Shown: positions 16,768 through 26,172 of the stretch, in pieces
How the letters are laid out: every line of letters begins with the position of its first letter
How positions within the stretch are numbered: position 1 is the stretch's first letter
Assembly (NCBI GenBank): GCA_046152955.1
Contig: JBJXGA010000247.1
Location: forward strand, 1-47,084
Direction: 5' to 3'
DNA: 47,084 bases
Source of the DNA: SIAF01 sp046152955
GTDB taxonomy: Bacteria > Planctomycetota > Planctomycetia > Planctomycetales > Planctomycetaceae
Program-made: the position numbers and the translations under genes
The notes under the pieces: generated by a model
What the model saw: only the letters and a program-made list of their open reading frames with translations
Databases searched by the model: none
What the model was told of the DNA's origin: nothing

Positions 16768-17541
16768 ATGTCCATCGGCGAATACATTCGCGACTCGCAA
16801 CTGTGGAAGAGCGTCTTCCGGCACCCGGCCCCCTATGATCGGCGGAACCGGGTGGTGGTTATGCTCACCAACTTTTTCCTCCACTTGCATCCGGTCTCGG
16901 TCAAGAAGCAGGGGATCGCCCTCTCGTACACCTGGTGCATGGGGGGGATCACGTTCTTTCTGTTCCTGGTCGAGACGGTGACCGGCGTGCTGCTGATGTT
17001 TTATTACCGTCCGACGTTGGAATGGGCGTACAATGACATTCTGGCGCTCCGCGACGTCACCACGCTGGGGATCATGCGCGAAATCCATCGCTGGGGGGCA
17101 CATGCGATGGTGATCACCGTTTGGTTGCATATGTATCGGGTCTTCCTCACCGGCAGCTACAAGCCCCCCCGCGAGTTCAACTGGGTGGTGGGGGTGTTGC
17201 TCCTGGTGCTGACGCTGCTATTGTCGTTCACCGGCTATCTGCTGCCGTGGGACCAATTGGCGATCTGGGCCATCACCGTCGGTTCCAATATGGCGCGGGC
17301 GACTCCCTTTCTGGGGCATGAGGGGCCAGGGGCGCAGATTCTGAACCTGGGTGGGTTCGACCTGATCACCAATGCCAGCGACGCCCGGTTCATCCTCCTG
17401 GGTGGGCGGTTCGTCGGCGAGGCGACGCTCAATCGGTTTTACATTTTGCACTGCGTGGCGATTCCGCTGGTCGTGGCGGGATTGATTGCCATTCACTTCT
17501 GGCGCGTCCGCAAGGACGGCGGCATCAGTCAACCGCTCTGA
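16768..17541 (+). CDS. Cytochrome b, N-terminal (b6-like) subunit
   Basis: This 257-residue membrane protein is the haem-bearing half of a split cytochrome b. The histidines that bind the two b haems are visible: HRWGAHAMVITVWLH has two His 14 residues apart, and LHCVAIPLVVAGLIAIH has two His 15 apart. The 15-residue spacing in the second helix is the pattern of cytochrome b6 rather than of mitochondrial cytochrome b. The segment TGYLLPWDQLAIWAITVG belongs to the quinol-oxidation site region. Together with the next gene it forms the transmembrane core that oxidises quinol. The two genes are two bases apart. Confidence 0.94.
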   Translation: MSIGEYIRDSQLWKSVFRHPAPYDRRNRVVVMLTNFFLHLHPVSVKKQGIALSYTWCMGGITFFLFLVETVTGVLLMFYYRPTLEWAYNDILALRDVTTLGIMREIHRWGAHAMVITVWLHMYRVFLTGSYKPPREFNWVVGVLLLVLTLLLSFTGYLLPWDQLAIWAITVGSNMARATPFLGHEGPGAQILNLGGFDLITNASDARFILLGGRFVGEATLNRFYILHCVAIPLVVAGLIAIHFWRVRKDGGISQPL

Positions 17542-17543
17542 TT

Positions 17544-18878
17544 ATGAATCCGCATCCCGATCTTACGTCTGAAGTCATTCGCGGCCTGGGGTGGCTCTAC
17601 CTCCTGCTGTTCGCCATGAACGCGCTGTGGGCCTGGCGCGAAGCAAAGCGCTCGGCGAATGTCGGTGCCGTCGCCGGCTGGGCCATTTACGCCTCGCTCC
17701 TGGCGATGATCGGCGTGGCCCACATTACCGGTGGCGCCGAACCGGACCGGTTCCTGATTCGCATGCCGCTCGGGATCAAGATGGCGGTCGACGGATTGGC
17801 CGATCCGAAGATTTACTTTGCCGGGTCGGTTCTGCTTTTCGCCCTGGTGATCTGGCTGCGTGAATGGCTGGTCAAGCCGACGGTGGCCTGGGTCATCCTA
17901 AATGTGGCGATCCTGTTCATGACGCTGAGTCTGACCGACTACGACTTTCGGCAGATTGTCGGCAAGCCGGACAACGTGCCGATTGTCTCGATGCTGTTCA
18001 TTGTGGCGTTCTTCACTTGGCTGTATTTCAAGCGGGCCGTCGACAACGACCGGCGGATTGCCGAAGGGCGTCCGCTGTTTGAGCAGGAAGACAACGAAAA
18101 GGTGCTGGTCTGGCCCGACCTGGTGTATACGGAAATGATCTGCATGGTGGCGCTGACGGCGCTCCTGGTGGTGTGGGGGGTGGTGTTGCAAGCGCCCCTG
18201 GAAGACCCGGCGTCGGCGGTCAAAACCCCCAACCCGTCCAAGGCCCCCTGGTACTTTCTGGGATTGCAGGAGATGCTGGTCTACTATGACCCCTGGATGG
18301 CGGGAGTTGTGCTCCCCAGCATCATTCTGGTGGGGCTGATGGCGCTGCCGTACATCGACTTCAATAAGAAGGGGAACGGCTACTATACGTTCAACGAGCG
18401 TAAATTCTCGATCACGACGTTTCTGTTCGGGTTCATTCCGTTGTGGATTGGGCTGATTATTTTGGGGACGTTCTTGCGCGGTCCGAACTGGAACTTCTTC
18501 GGCATCTATGAGTTTTGGGATGTCCACAAGCTGGATGTGCTGAACAATGTCAATCTGTCTGAGAAAGTCTGGGTGGATCTGCGGGGCCAGCCGTTGCCGG
18601 TGGCTGCCGCGGACGCCGACCAGCTCACTCAGATCTGGACGATTCTGAAACGCGAGAGCGTCGGCCTCGTTCTCGTGGTGCTGTACATGTTCGTGCTTCC
18701 GCCGATCATGGCCATGACGTTTCTCCGCAAATTCTTCATGAAGATGGGCTTCATCCGCTACATGGTGTTTGCCAATTTGATCCTGTTCATGGCCTGTTTG
18801 CCGATCAAGATGGTGCTGCGGTGGCTGTTCAACCTGAAGTACATCGTGGCGATTCCTGAGTGGTTTTTTAATATCTGA
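17544..18878 (+). CDS. Cytochrome b C-terminal (subunit IV-like) protein, enlarged
   Basis: This 444-residue membrane protein contains the C-terminal cytochrome b domain, seen in KAPWYFLGLQEMLVYYDPW, where APWY replaces the classic PEWY quinol-site motif. This variant is familiar in several bacterial bc complexes. The protein is much longer than the roughly 160-residue subunit IV of b6f complexes. About 170 N-terminal residues add four or five membrane helices, and there are further helices after the canonical region (LVVLYMFVLPPIMAMTFL and onwards). The role of the extra helices is unknown. The start follows the b6-like gene by two bases, so the pair is almost certainly cotranslated. Confidence 0.88.
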   Translation: MNPHPDLTSEVIRGLGWLYLLLFAMNALWAWREAKRSANVGAVAGWAIYASLLAMIGVAHITGGAEPDRFLIRMPLGIKMAVDGLADPKIYFAGSVLLFALVIWLREWLVKPTVAWVILNVAILFMTLSLTDYDFRQIVGKPDNVPIVSMLFIVAFFTWLYFKRAVDNDRRIAEGRPLFEQEDNEKVLVWPDLVYTEMICMVALTALLVVWGVVLQAPLEDPASAVKTPNPSKAPWYFLGLQEMLVYYDPWMAGVVLPSIILVGLMALPYIDFNKKGNGYYTFNERKFSITTFLFGFIPLWIGLIILGTFLRGPNWNFFGIYEFWDVHKLDVLNNVNLSEKVWVDLRGQPLPVAAADADQLTQIWTILKRESVGLVLVVLYMFVLPPIMAMTFLRKFFMKMGFIRYMVFANLILFMACLPIKMVLRWLFNLKYIVAIPEWFFNI

Positions 18879-18893
18879 TTCCTGGATTGAGAC

Positions 18894-21800
18894 ATGCCCG
18901 CAACCGAGGAAGTCTGGCGAAACCTGCGCAAGGTACACGTCTGGTTTGCAGCCAGCGCGGTCGCTTTGTTCGCCGCCACCTGGCTGATGATGAGCCGCGA
19001 CTTCGACGACGAATGGCGCCCCATCCAACGCGTGGCGCAAAAGCTCCAGGTCCAGCAGCTCCAGCAGGAATTTCAGGGACTGGAGACCACTGAGTTTGAG
19101 GCTCAACAGCGCGCCCTCCAAGAACGACTGACACAGGCCGAAGAGCGGCAAAAAGAGAACCTGGGCAGCGTCAGCGAGGTCCAGGGGCGACTGGATGCGG
19201 TAGATGGCCAGCTCCAAAAACTGACCCGGGATGTCAAATTCCAGAGGGCCCAGCGCGACAAAGCCCGGGCCGACCTGGATATCGCGGTCCGCGATGGGAC
19301 GCTCACGCGAGAGGGACTGCGCCCCTGGCAGACGACGTTCGATCTGGAACAGAAAAAAGTCGACGATATGGAAACGGCTCTGCAAAAGCTGCAAGTCGAT
19401 TTTGACAAAATCAAAGCGGAGCAGACGGCGCTCACCAAAGCCCAGGACGATGCCAAAGCCGCCCAAAAGAAGCACGCCGCGGATCTGAACCGCCTGACCA
19501 AAGTGATGGAGCAGCTGCACCCCACCAATCCACTGGCGCGGTTCAAGCGCTGGATCATGGAGCAGCCGATCATCGAAGGCTTCAACGGCCCCTACAAAAT
19601 TCAACAGCTTTGGCTCCCCGATTTGACCGTCGGTCTGGGGGGGATGACCGAAGTCGCCCGCTTTGACCGCTGCATCACCTGCCACGTCAATATCGACCGG
19701 ACCGCCGCCGGAAACATCCCGTCCTTCCCCCACGATCCGCAGGGGGTGACCATGGTGACCGCCGAGAAATTCCTGACCGAACCTAAAGAGCGGACGCATG
19801 CCGACGGTTCCCCCAAAGGCTACGGCCATCCCTTTTCCACCCATCCGCATCCCGAATTGTACCTCTCCAGCACCAGCCCACATCCGATGCAGAAATTCGG
19901 CTGCACCGGTTGCCACGAGGGGCAGGGCTCGGGCACCAGTTTTCAAAATGCCTCGCACACTCCCAGTTCGCCGGACATCGGCGAAAAATGGCGCAAGGAA
20001 TACGGGTATTTCAACAACCATTTCTGGGAGTACCCGATGTATCCCGGACGGCTGGCGGAGGCCGCCTGCCTGAAGTGTCATCATCAGGTGGTCGAACTGG
20101 GAGAACATCCCAAGTTTGGCGCTTCGGCTCCCAAGGTGTTCCGCGGGTATGAGCTGGTCCGACAATACGGCTGCTTCGGCTGCCATGAGATCAATGGGTA
20201 TACCGCCGGCAAGGCGATCGGTCCCGACATGCGGCTGGAGCCGCAAACCGAGGATGAGGCCGAGCGGATTGCCGCCGACCCTGGGGCGGTCGCCGGAACG
20301 ATGCGGAAGGTTGGTCCCGGACTGCGGCATTTCGCCTCCAAGACGAATGCTGCCTGGGCTGAGAACTGGGTGGAGGAGCCGAAGCGCTTTCGCCCCGAGA
20401 CCCGGATGCCGCAGTTCTTTCATTTGAGCAATCAGAAAGATGACGAAGGAGCGGCGTTGCAGCCGGTGGAGATCGCCGGCGTCGTGGCGTATCTGTTTGC
20501 CAAGTCGGAATCGATGGATCTTGTGGAATGGGCGGCGGACTACGTCCCCGACGCTGAGCGTGGCAAAAAGCTCTTTTCACAGCGCGGCTGCCTGGGTTGC
20601 CATTCGCATGGAGACTTTCCGGGAATCAAGTCCGACTTCGGTCCCAATTTGACGAACGTCCATCAGAAACTCAGTTCGGCGAAATGGCTGTACAACTGGA
20701 TTCGAGAACCGTCGCGGCACAGCAGCCGCACCCGTATGCCCAATCTGTACCTTGAACCGGAAACAGTCCAGGGCAAAACGATCGATCCGGCAGCGGACAT
20801 CACGGCCTACCTGCTTTGGCAGCGCGATGCGGCGGGACAACTGGTGTTGGACGACGCCGGAAAGCCTCAGGCAGACGCCGTCGGTCCCGGCCGGTTCGAG
20901 CCGGTCCGCTGGGAGGGAGAAGGGCTGAATTCGCTGGTGCGATTGTTCCTGAAAAAGACCTTGGGAAGTGAAAAGGCTGACGCCGCCCTGGCGGCCAAAG
21001 CCTATCCGGAAAAAGAAGCCGCCTCGGTCCGTTCAGCGGCGATCCAGCCCGATGAAATCGAACTGGTGAATGGCCCGATCACCGATGAGACGATGTTGCA
21101 GTACGTGGGACGGCGGACAATTTCGCGCTACGGCTGCTATGGCTGCCATGACATTCCAGGGTTTGAAAAGGCCCGGCCCATTGGCACCGGCCTGCAGGAC
21201 TGGGGACGTAAAGACCCCACCAAGCTGGCGCTGGAACATATCGAAGAATACCTGCACCACCACGGGGAGCCGGACGGTTCCAGCACAGCACAGCGGGCGG
21301 AGCGCGCCTTCCGCGGCGGGGTCAATGGCACGCTGACGCCCGAGGAACAGGAGACTGAAGGGGCGGCAGGGTTCTTCTTTGGCCAGCTCGCGACGCACGG
21401 ACGGGCGGGCTTCCTGTGGCAAAAACTGCGCGACCCGCGAAGCTACGACTACAAGAAGATCGAGACCAAGGGATGGGATGAGCGGCTGCGGATGCCCAAA
21501 TTCCCGTTCAGCGAACAGGACATCGAGGCGGTCGCCACGTTTGTCCTGGGGCTTGTTGCCGAACCCCCCGCGGAGAAATACGTCTATCGTCCGCAGGGAC
21601 CGGCCAAGGCCCGCATCCAGGGAGAAAAACTGATCGCCAAGTACAATTGCGCCGGGTGCCACACGCTGGAGCTTCCGGAAATCATCAGCGCGCCTGAGGA
21701 TTTGACCCCCGACGAGTTGACCGCCGCTGATCATCCGGAGGCGCTGGAATTGTTGCTCAAGCTGAAGCCCCCCAGGGATGGCCGGACCGCTCGCAAGCTT

Positions 21801-22751
21801 CCCAGCGGCGAGGCGGCGATCAGCTTCCACGGCCAGTTGTATCAGGGGCCCGATCCCGACGAAGATCTGGAAGATCAGCGCTATTACTACGACCTGTGGG
21901 AAACGCTGCAAGTCGGTGACGACAAATCGCAACTGCTGTTCCCAGGGCGTCGTATGGAGGTCGCTGTGACCAAGCTCCTGGAGACCAGACCGGGGCGCGG
22001 TGGAGCGTTCTCGGAGTGGCTCGTGGAAGATTCGATGAAGGCGGACCGCGAGGTCAATCGGGACAAGGCGCGGCAAATGGCCCCGCCGCCCCTCTACCTC
22101 GAAGGGCGCAAAGTCCAAACCCCCTGGTTGTATTCGTTCCTGAAGAATCCCATGCGCATTCGCTACACAACGGTGATGCGGATGCCGCAGTTCAACCTGA
22201 GCAATGACGAAGCGCAGGCGCTGGCGGACTACTTTGCCGCGGTGGATGGGGCATCGTTCCCTTATCAGGAAGTCCCGCAGCGGGAGCCTTCCTATCTGAG
22301 CACCCGGCAACGGGAGCTGGATCAGGCGACACCAGGTCACGACTATCTCAAAGAGGCGTGGAAGGTGATTACCATTCCTCCGCCGACCGGATTGTGCGCC
22401 GGTTGTCACTCGGTCGGGGGTCGGGAGTTCGTGGCGGGTGATCCGACAAAAGTCGTCCGCGGACCGAATCTGGAAGGGGTTTACAATCGCCTGCGGCCCG
22501 AGTGGGTCGAGTTGTGGATCTACAAACCCAAGTGGATCACGCCGTTCACCGCCATGCCGCAGAATTTTCCGCGCGACAAGCCGCAGTTTCCCGAATTGTT
22601 CGGGGGAGACGGTCAGAAGCAGTCGATCGCGGCTCGCGACGCGCTCATGAATTATCTGAGAATGCTGGAGCGGGAGGGGACGGTGACGGCCACGGCTCCG
22701 GTTGCCGGTCCGGCTGATCCCCCGCCAGCCCAGGAGGGAACCAATGATTGA
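18894..22751 (+). CDS. Giant membrane-anchored eight-haem cytochrome c with coiled coil
   Basis: This 1285-residue protein combines an N-terminal membrane anchor (about residues 14-34), a long predicted coiled coil (about 45-210, rich in Gln, Lys and Glu heptads), and a periplasmic region with eight CxxCH haem-attachment motifs. These are CITCH (260), CTGCH (337), CLKCH (392), CFGCH (427), CLGCH (566), CYGCH (748), CAGCH (919) and CAGCH (1168). Several haem segments are followed by MPQF or MPNL, which could supply axial Met. Its position right after cytochrome b suggests that it replaces cytochrome c1/f as electron carrier of the bc complex. The stop overlaps the next gene by eight bases. I do not know a close named family; the haem count comes directly from the sequence. 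Confidence 0.9.
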   Translation: MPATEEVWRNLRKVHVWFAASAVALFAATWLMMSRDFDDEWRPIQRVAQKLQVQQLQQEFQGLETTEFEAQQRALQERLTQAEERQKENLGSVSEVQGRLDAVDGQLQKLTRDVKFQRAQRDKARADLDIAVRDGTLTREGLRPWQTTFDLEQKKVDDMETALQKLQVDFDKIKAEQTALTKAQDDAKAAQKKHAADLNRLTKVMEQLHPTNPLARFKRWIMEQPIIEGFNGPYKIQQLWLPDLTVGLGGMTEVARFDRCITCHVNIDRTAAGNIPSFPHDPQGVTMVTAEKFLTEPKERTHADGSPKGYGHPFSTHPHPELYLSSTSPHPMQKFGCTGCHEGQGSGTSFQNASHTPSSPDIGEKWRKEYGYFNNHFWEYPMYPGRLAEAACLKCHHQVVELGEHPKFGASAPKVFRGYELVRQYGCFGCHEINGYTAGKAIGPDMRLEPQTEDEAERIAADPGAVAGTMRKVGPGLRHFASKTNAAWAENWVEEPKRFRPETRMPQFFHLSNQKDDEGAALQPVEIAGVVAYLFAKSESMDLVEWAADYVPDAERGKKLFSQRGCLGCHSHGDFPGIKSDFGPNLTNVHQKLSSAKWLYNWIREPSRHSSRTRMPNLYLEPETVQGKTIDPAADITAYLLWQRDAAGQLVLDDAGKPQADAVGPGRFEPVRWEGEGLNSLVRLFLKKTLGSEKADAALAAKAYPEKEAASVRSAAIQPDEIELVNGPITDETMLQYVGRRTISRYGCYGCHDIPGFEKARPIGTGLQDWGRKDPTKLALEHIEEYLHHHGEPDGSSTAQRAERAFRGGVNGTLTPEEQETEGAAGFFFGQLATHGRAGFLWQKLRDPRSYDYKKIETKGWDERLRMPKFPFSEQDIEAVATFVLGLVAEPPAEKYVYRPQGPAKARIQGEKLIAKYNCAGCHTLELPEIISAPEDLTPDELTAADHPEALELLLKLKPPRDGRTARKLPSGEAAISFHGQLYQGPDPDEDLEDQRYYYDLWETLQVGDDKSQLLFPGRRMEVAVTKLLETRPGRGGAFSEWLVEDSMKADREVNRDKARQMAPPPLYLEGRKVQTPWLYSFLKNPMRIRYTTVMRMPQFNLSNDEAQALADYFAAVDGASFPYQEVPQREPSYLSTRQRELDQATPGHDYLKEAWKVITIPPPTGLCAGCHSVGGREFVAGDPTKVVRGPNLEGVYNRLRPEWVELWIYKPKWITPFTAMPQNFPRDKPQFPELFGGDGQKQSIAARDALMNYLRMLEREGTVTATAPVAGPADPPPAQEGTND

Positions 22752-23766
22752 CAGGCAAGAACCGGCGGCAAGCGCCGGGCCGCTTCCGGCATCGCCCGAA
22801 CGCAGCCGGGAACGGAATCGGCAGCGACGATGGACGCTCATCCCACTGGGATTGGCGTGTCTTCTGGCGTGCTCAGGTTGTCCCGAATCGCAAATCGTGC
22901 AAGTCACGATCAAGTCGTCGGCGACCGCTCCAGACGGCGCGGCATCAGACGCCGCAGGCTCAACCGAAGGGGCGCCAGCCGGGTATGGAAACCTGCAGGG
23001 GACGGTCACGTTTGATGGCAGCATTCCGGCACTCAAAGACCTGATTGCAGCAGGCGATGCCAGCGTTAAGGACGCCTCCGTCTGCTCTGCCGCGGCGGTT
23101 CCGGATGAGAGTCTGATTGTCGATCCAGGCACGAAGGGCTTGGCAAACGTCGTGATTTTTCTCGACAAGCGGCCCGCCAACGTCAAACCGGAATTGGCGG
23201 CCCCCCCCACGACTCCGGTGATGTTCGACCAGAAGGGATGTCGTTTTCTGCCGCACGTGGTGACTGTCCAGGTGGGGCAGCCGCTATTGGTGGTGAGCGA
23301 CGACGGCATTCCACACAACACCCGCACGATGCCCAAGCGCAACACGTCGTTCAGCCAGGTCGTGAAGGCCAACGAGCGGGGAGGGGTTGCTTGCGACTAC
23401 AAAAAAGCCGAATCGACCCCCATTGCCGTTGCCTGCGATTTTCATCCCTGGATGAAGGCCTATCATTTTCCGGTGGATCACCCGTACGTGGCGATCACCG
23501 ACCAGCAGGGGAAGTTCCGAATCGAAGGGCTCCCGGCGGGAAAACACAGTTTCAATGTGTGGCACGAGCGTGGTCCGGGGGACGCCCACTTGCTGGAGCG
23601 AAAGCTGACAATCACGATCCAGGCTGATCAGGACGTGACCCACGATCTTTCATACGGCGCCGCCAAGTTTGCAGCGCAACATCTCCCCGTGCGGCGCGCG
23701 GTCCCCTTGGACCGCTTGCAAGCCGGAGGCGAAGTCATCGTTTCCCAAAGGAAAGGAACACCATGA
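22744..23766 (+). CDS. Cupredoxin-like exported protein, probable lipoprotein (paralogue 1)
   Basis: This 340-residue exported protein has a hydrophobic N-terminal segment ending LACLLACSGC, which resembles a lipoprotein signal although the lipobox is not ideal. The body looks like a cupredoxin fold joined to a carboxypeptidase-regulatory-like beta sandwich (TDQQGKFRIEGLPAGKHSF). Candidate copper ligands are His191 in GIPHNTRT and the Cys, His and Met of CDFHPWM (Cys231), an arrangement fitting a type 1 copper site. AGGAGG precedes the ATG by about seven bases, and the gene overlaps its neighbours on both sides. It is closely related to the next gene. A role as a periplasmic electron carrier between cytochromes is inferred from context. 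Confidence 0.75.
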   Translation: MIDRQEPAASAGPLPASPERSRERNRQRRWTLIPLGLACLLACSGCPESQIVQVTIKSSATAPDGAASDAAGSTEGAPAGYGNLQGTVTFDGSIPALKDLIAAGDASVKDASVCSAAAVPDESLIVDPGTKGLANVVIFLDKRPANVKPELAAPPTTPVMFDQKGCRFLPHVVTVQVGQPLLVVSDDGIPHNTRTMPKRNTSFSQVVKANERGGVACDYKKAESTPIAVACDFHPWMKAYHFPVDHPYVAITDQQGKFRIEGLPAGKHSFNVWHERGPGDAHLLERKLTITIQADQDVTHDLSYGAAKFAAQHLPVRRAVPLDRLQAGGEVIVSQRKGTP

Positions 23767-24692
23767 GCACAAAAACATCCAATCCGCAGAATTCGGGCCG
23801 CCGTCTGACGGGAGTAATCGTCGGCTACAGTTTCGTATTGGTGGTGGGAGTTTTGGTCGCGCTCACCGCGCAGTTTAACGCCCGGACCAGCGTGGCGCGC
23901 GATTCCGTCGAGGTCGCGATCCTCCCGCAGCAGGCGGTTCCGGTGGCGCAAGCCGCCCTTGGACTGGCTGCCGCGGGGGGCGGGACGTTCAGCGGTTCAA
24001 TTCTGTTTGATGGCGTCCCTCCGAAACCGGTGTTGGCGATCAGGAAGGGAGACGCCAGCGTCAAGAATGCCGAGGTGTGCGCCGCCGAGGATCTGTACGG
24101 CGAAGACATGATCGTGAATCCGGAGAATCGAGGAGTGCAGAATGTCTTCGTCTACCTCGCCAAGTCGCCGGGACCGACCGACAAGCCGGAGGAAGAGACG
24201 GTCGTTCTCGATCAAAAAGGATGCCGATTTTTGCCGCACGCCATGCTCGTGCGGGTCGGTCAGACCATCATGGTCAAGAGTGATGACGCGATCCCCCACA
24301 ACACGCGGACCGAATCGGCGGCGAACCCGTTCAATCAGGTGGTCCGGGCCAACGACCGCGAAGGGATTCCGCTGAAGTACAAAAAGGCCGAGCGACTGCC
24401 GCAGCGCGTCAAGTGCGACTTTCACCCCTGGATGTCGGCCTACCAGTTGGTGCTCGACCATCCGTACATGGCGGTGACCGACGCCGATGGAAAATTCACG
24501 ATTCCCAATGTTCCGGCCGGGAAGCACACGTTCATCATCTGGCACGAGCGGCCAGGGTACTTGAATAAGAAGTATGAAGTTGAAGTCAAAGCGGGTGACG
24601 AGAAGAAGGTCGAATTGAAGTTCGGTATGGACAAATTCGTCGGGTTCCAGGGGCCGCAGCCCGAGGAAATCGCGATCCGTGCCGCGCGCTGA
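23763..24692 (+). CDS. Cupredoxin-like membrane-anchored protein (paralogue 2)
   Basis: This 309-residue protein resembles its upstream neighbour over the region containing DQKGCRFLPH, IPHNTRTES, KCDFHPWMSAYQ and LDHPYMAVTDADGKFTIP. Candidate type 1 copper ligands are His179, Cys218 and the His and Met that follow in CDFHPWM. Unlike paralogue 1 it has an N-terminal membrane helix (about residues 15-40) instead of a lipoprotein-like signal, so the two may be anchored differently. It overlaps the preceding gene by four bases (ATGA). Tandem duplication followed by divergence is the simplest origin. Confidence 0.75.
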   Translation: MSTKTSNPQNSGRRLTGVIVGYSFVLVVGVLVALTAQFNARTSVARDSVEVAILPQQAVPVAQAALGLAAAGGGTFSGSILFDGVPPKPVLAIRKGDASVKNAEVCAAEDLYGEDMIVNPENRGVQNVFVYLAKSPGPTDKPEEETVVLDQKGCRFLPHAMLVRVGQTIMVKSDDAIPHNTRTESAANPFNQVVRANDREGIPLKYKKAERLPQRVKCDFHPWMSAYQLVLDHPYMAVTDADGKFTIPNVPAGKHTFIIWHERPGYLNKKYEVEVKAGDEKKVELKFGMDKFVGFQGPQPEEIAIRAAR

Positions 24693-24786
24693 CGCCTGCT
24701 GGCGGCGGACAGTGGTCCGCCGTCGGCGCGTTCCGGACTGTTCAGGGGCTCCGTTCAGGGGTTCGGTTTTAGGGAGGGTTCTCCAA

Positions 24787-26046
24787 GTGAGAGTCCAAAA
24801 GCTGTTGGTGATCATGCTGCTGGGGGGGACCGGGTGGTTGTCCGGATGCGGACAGCCTCCCCCCGCTCGTTTTGCGCTCCACTCCCGGACCGAAGAGCTG
24901 ATTCCCGAGGGGAAACAGGTCGTCGAGCAGGTGCTCCAGGAACACTTTGGAAATCCAAATCAGCTCGTCGCCTGGGAGAAGTTCCCGATCGATTACGGCG
25001 CGGCGCAGCCCGATTCAGACAATTCGGACCGGAAGCAGCCGGGCTGGCGACTCAAAGAAGGGCGCAACCTGTACATGCAGCATTGCCTGCATTGCCACGG
25101 AGTCGCCGGTGACGGAGCCGGTCCGACCGCTCGGTTTCTCAATCCCCGTCCCCGCGACTATCGGCAGGGGATTTTCAAGTTCAAGTCGACGCTGGCGGCG
25201 GTCAAACCGTCGCGGGCCGATCTCGAACGGATTCTCAAGCAGGGAATTCCCGGAACCTACATGCCGTCGTTCGTGTTGCTGGGAGATGAAAAGCTGGGGA
25301 TGCTGTCAGATTACGTTCGTTGGCTGAGCTGTCGCGGGGAAATGGAAATTCAGTTGTCGGCGAAGGTGGCCGCCGCTGGAGCGTTGAAGAAAGATGTTGA
25401 CCGGCAAGCCCAGGAGGAAAAGACCAAGCCCAAGGGGGAAAAACGCTCCACTCGCAAAGAGCTCGAGGCGGAGGTCATGCAGGTGGTGAACGAGGAGTTG
25501 GCGGAGAACATTCAGACCATCTCGAGTGACCTGGCGGAGCTCTGGAGCAACGCGGAGAGTCCCGAAAACGTGATTACCCCCAAGGTGCGTCGCACCCCGC
25601 CGACCAAGGACTCGATTGCACGCGGCAAGAAGCTCTACCTGTCACAGGTTGAAGGAAAGAAGACGCAGTGTGCTGACTGCCATGGGCCACTGGGGAGAGG
25701 AGATGGTCCCAATACCGAACAATACTGGGAAGTTCCGGGATCGACTCCCAAAAGGAACTATGACACGGTCGGACTGCACGACATCTGGGGCTTTCCTCAA
25801 AAGCCGCGTAATCTGACGCGGGGAATTTACCGTGGGGGCCGACGGCCCGCGGACTTGTACCGGCGGATTTTTGCCGGAATTCAAGGCACGCAGATGCCGG
25901 CGTTCGGCGTGACAGTGTTAAATGACGAAGAAATTTGGGATTTGGTCAATTACGTGTTGAGCATTCCATTCGACGGCCAATCTTCCCCGTATCCGGAAGA
26001 GGCGCCTGAGGAGCCTCATGAGGAGGTGGCCACCTCCGGAGACTGA
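24787..26046 (+). CDS. Dihaem cytochrome c lipoprotein
   Basis: This 419-residue protein begins with a lipoprotein signal ending WLSGCGQPPP, so it should be lipid-anchored in the periplasm. Two cytochrome c domains follow: CLHCHGVAGDGAGPTARF (Cys100) with a likely axial Met in GTYMPSF, and CADCHGPLGRGDGPN (Cys295) with GTQMPAFG. A charged helical linker of about 90 residues (around 210-290) separates them. The GTG at 24787 is preferred because GGGAGGG lies about nine bases upstream and the lipobox then sits at the expected place. It is a plausible electron shuttle from the bc complex to the oxidase whose genes follow. Confidence 0.88.
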   Translation: MRVQKLLVIMLLGGTGWLSGCGQPPPARFALHSRTEELIPEGKQVVEQVLQEHFGNPNQLVAWEKFPIDYGAAQPDSDNSDRKQPGWRLKEGRNLYMQHCLHCHGVAGDGAGPTARFLNPRPRDYRQGIFKFKSTLAAVKPSRADLERILKQGIPGTYMPSFVLLGDEKLGMLSDYVRWLSCRGEMEIQLSAKVAAAGALKKDVDRQAQEEKTKPKGEKRSTRKELEAEVMQVVNEELAENIQTISSDLAELWSNAESPENVITPKVRRTPPTKDSIARGKKLYLSQVEGKKTQCADCHGPLGRGDGPNTEQYWEVPGSTPKRNYDTVGLHDIWGFPQKPRNLTRGIYRGGRRPADLYRRIFAGIQGTQMPAFGVTVLNDEEIWDLVNYVLSIPFDGQSSPYPEEAPEEPHEEVATSGD

Positions 26047-26172
26047 GGTGGTCGATTTCGTTGCGAAGAATTCAAAGGTCGGAGGGGGGCGTCCGCGGCC
26101 CGGCGGAAAGTTGATGAAGCGTCATCCGGCTGGGCTAGTGTTCAAGGCCCCCTCGAACCGTGGAGCATTGTT

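Noticed and set aside
17898..20423. 841-codon open frame antisense to cytochrome b and the giant cytochrome c genes
   Set aside because: It crosses two well-supported genes on the plus strand, and its composition (rich in His, Arg and Gly) is that of a coding shadow.
21033..23372. 779-codon open frame on the minus strand
   Set aside because: It overlaps the CxxCH-bearing cytochrome and the first cupredoxin gene, and shows no domain or signal.
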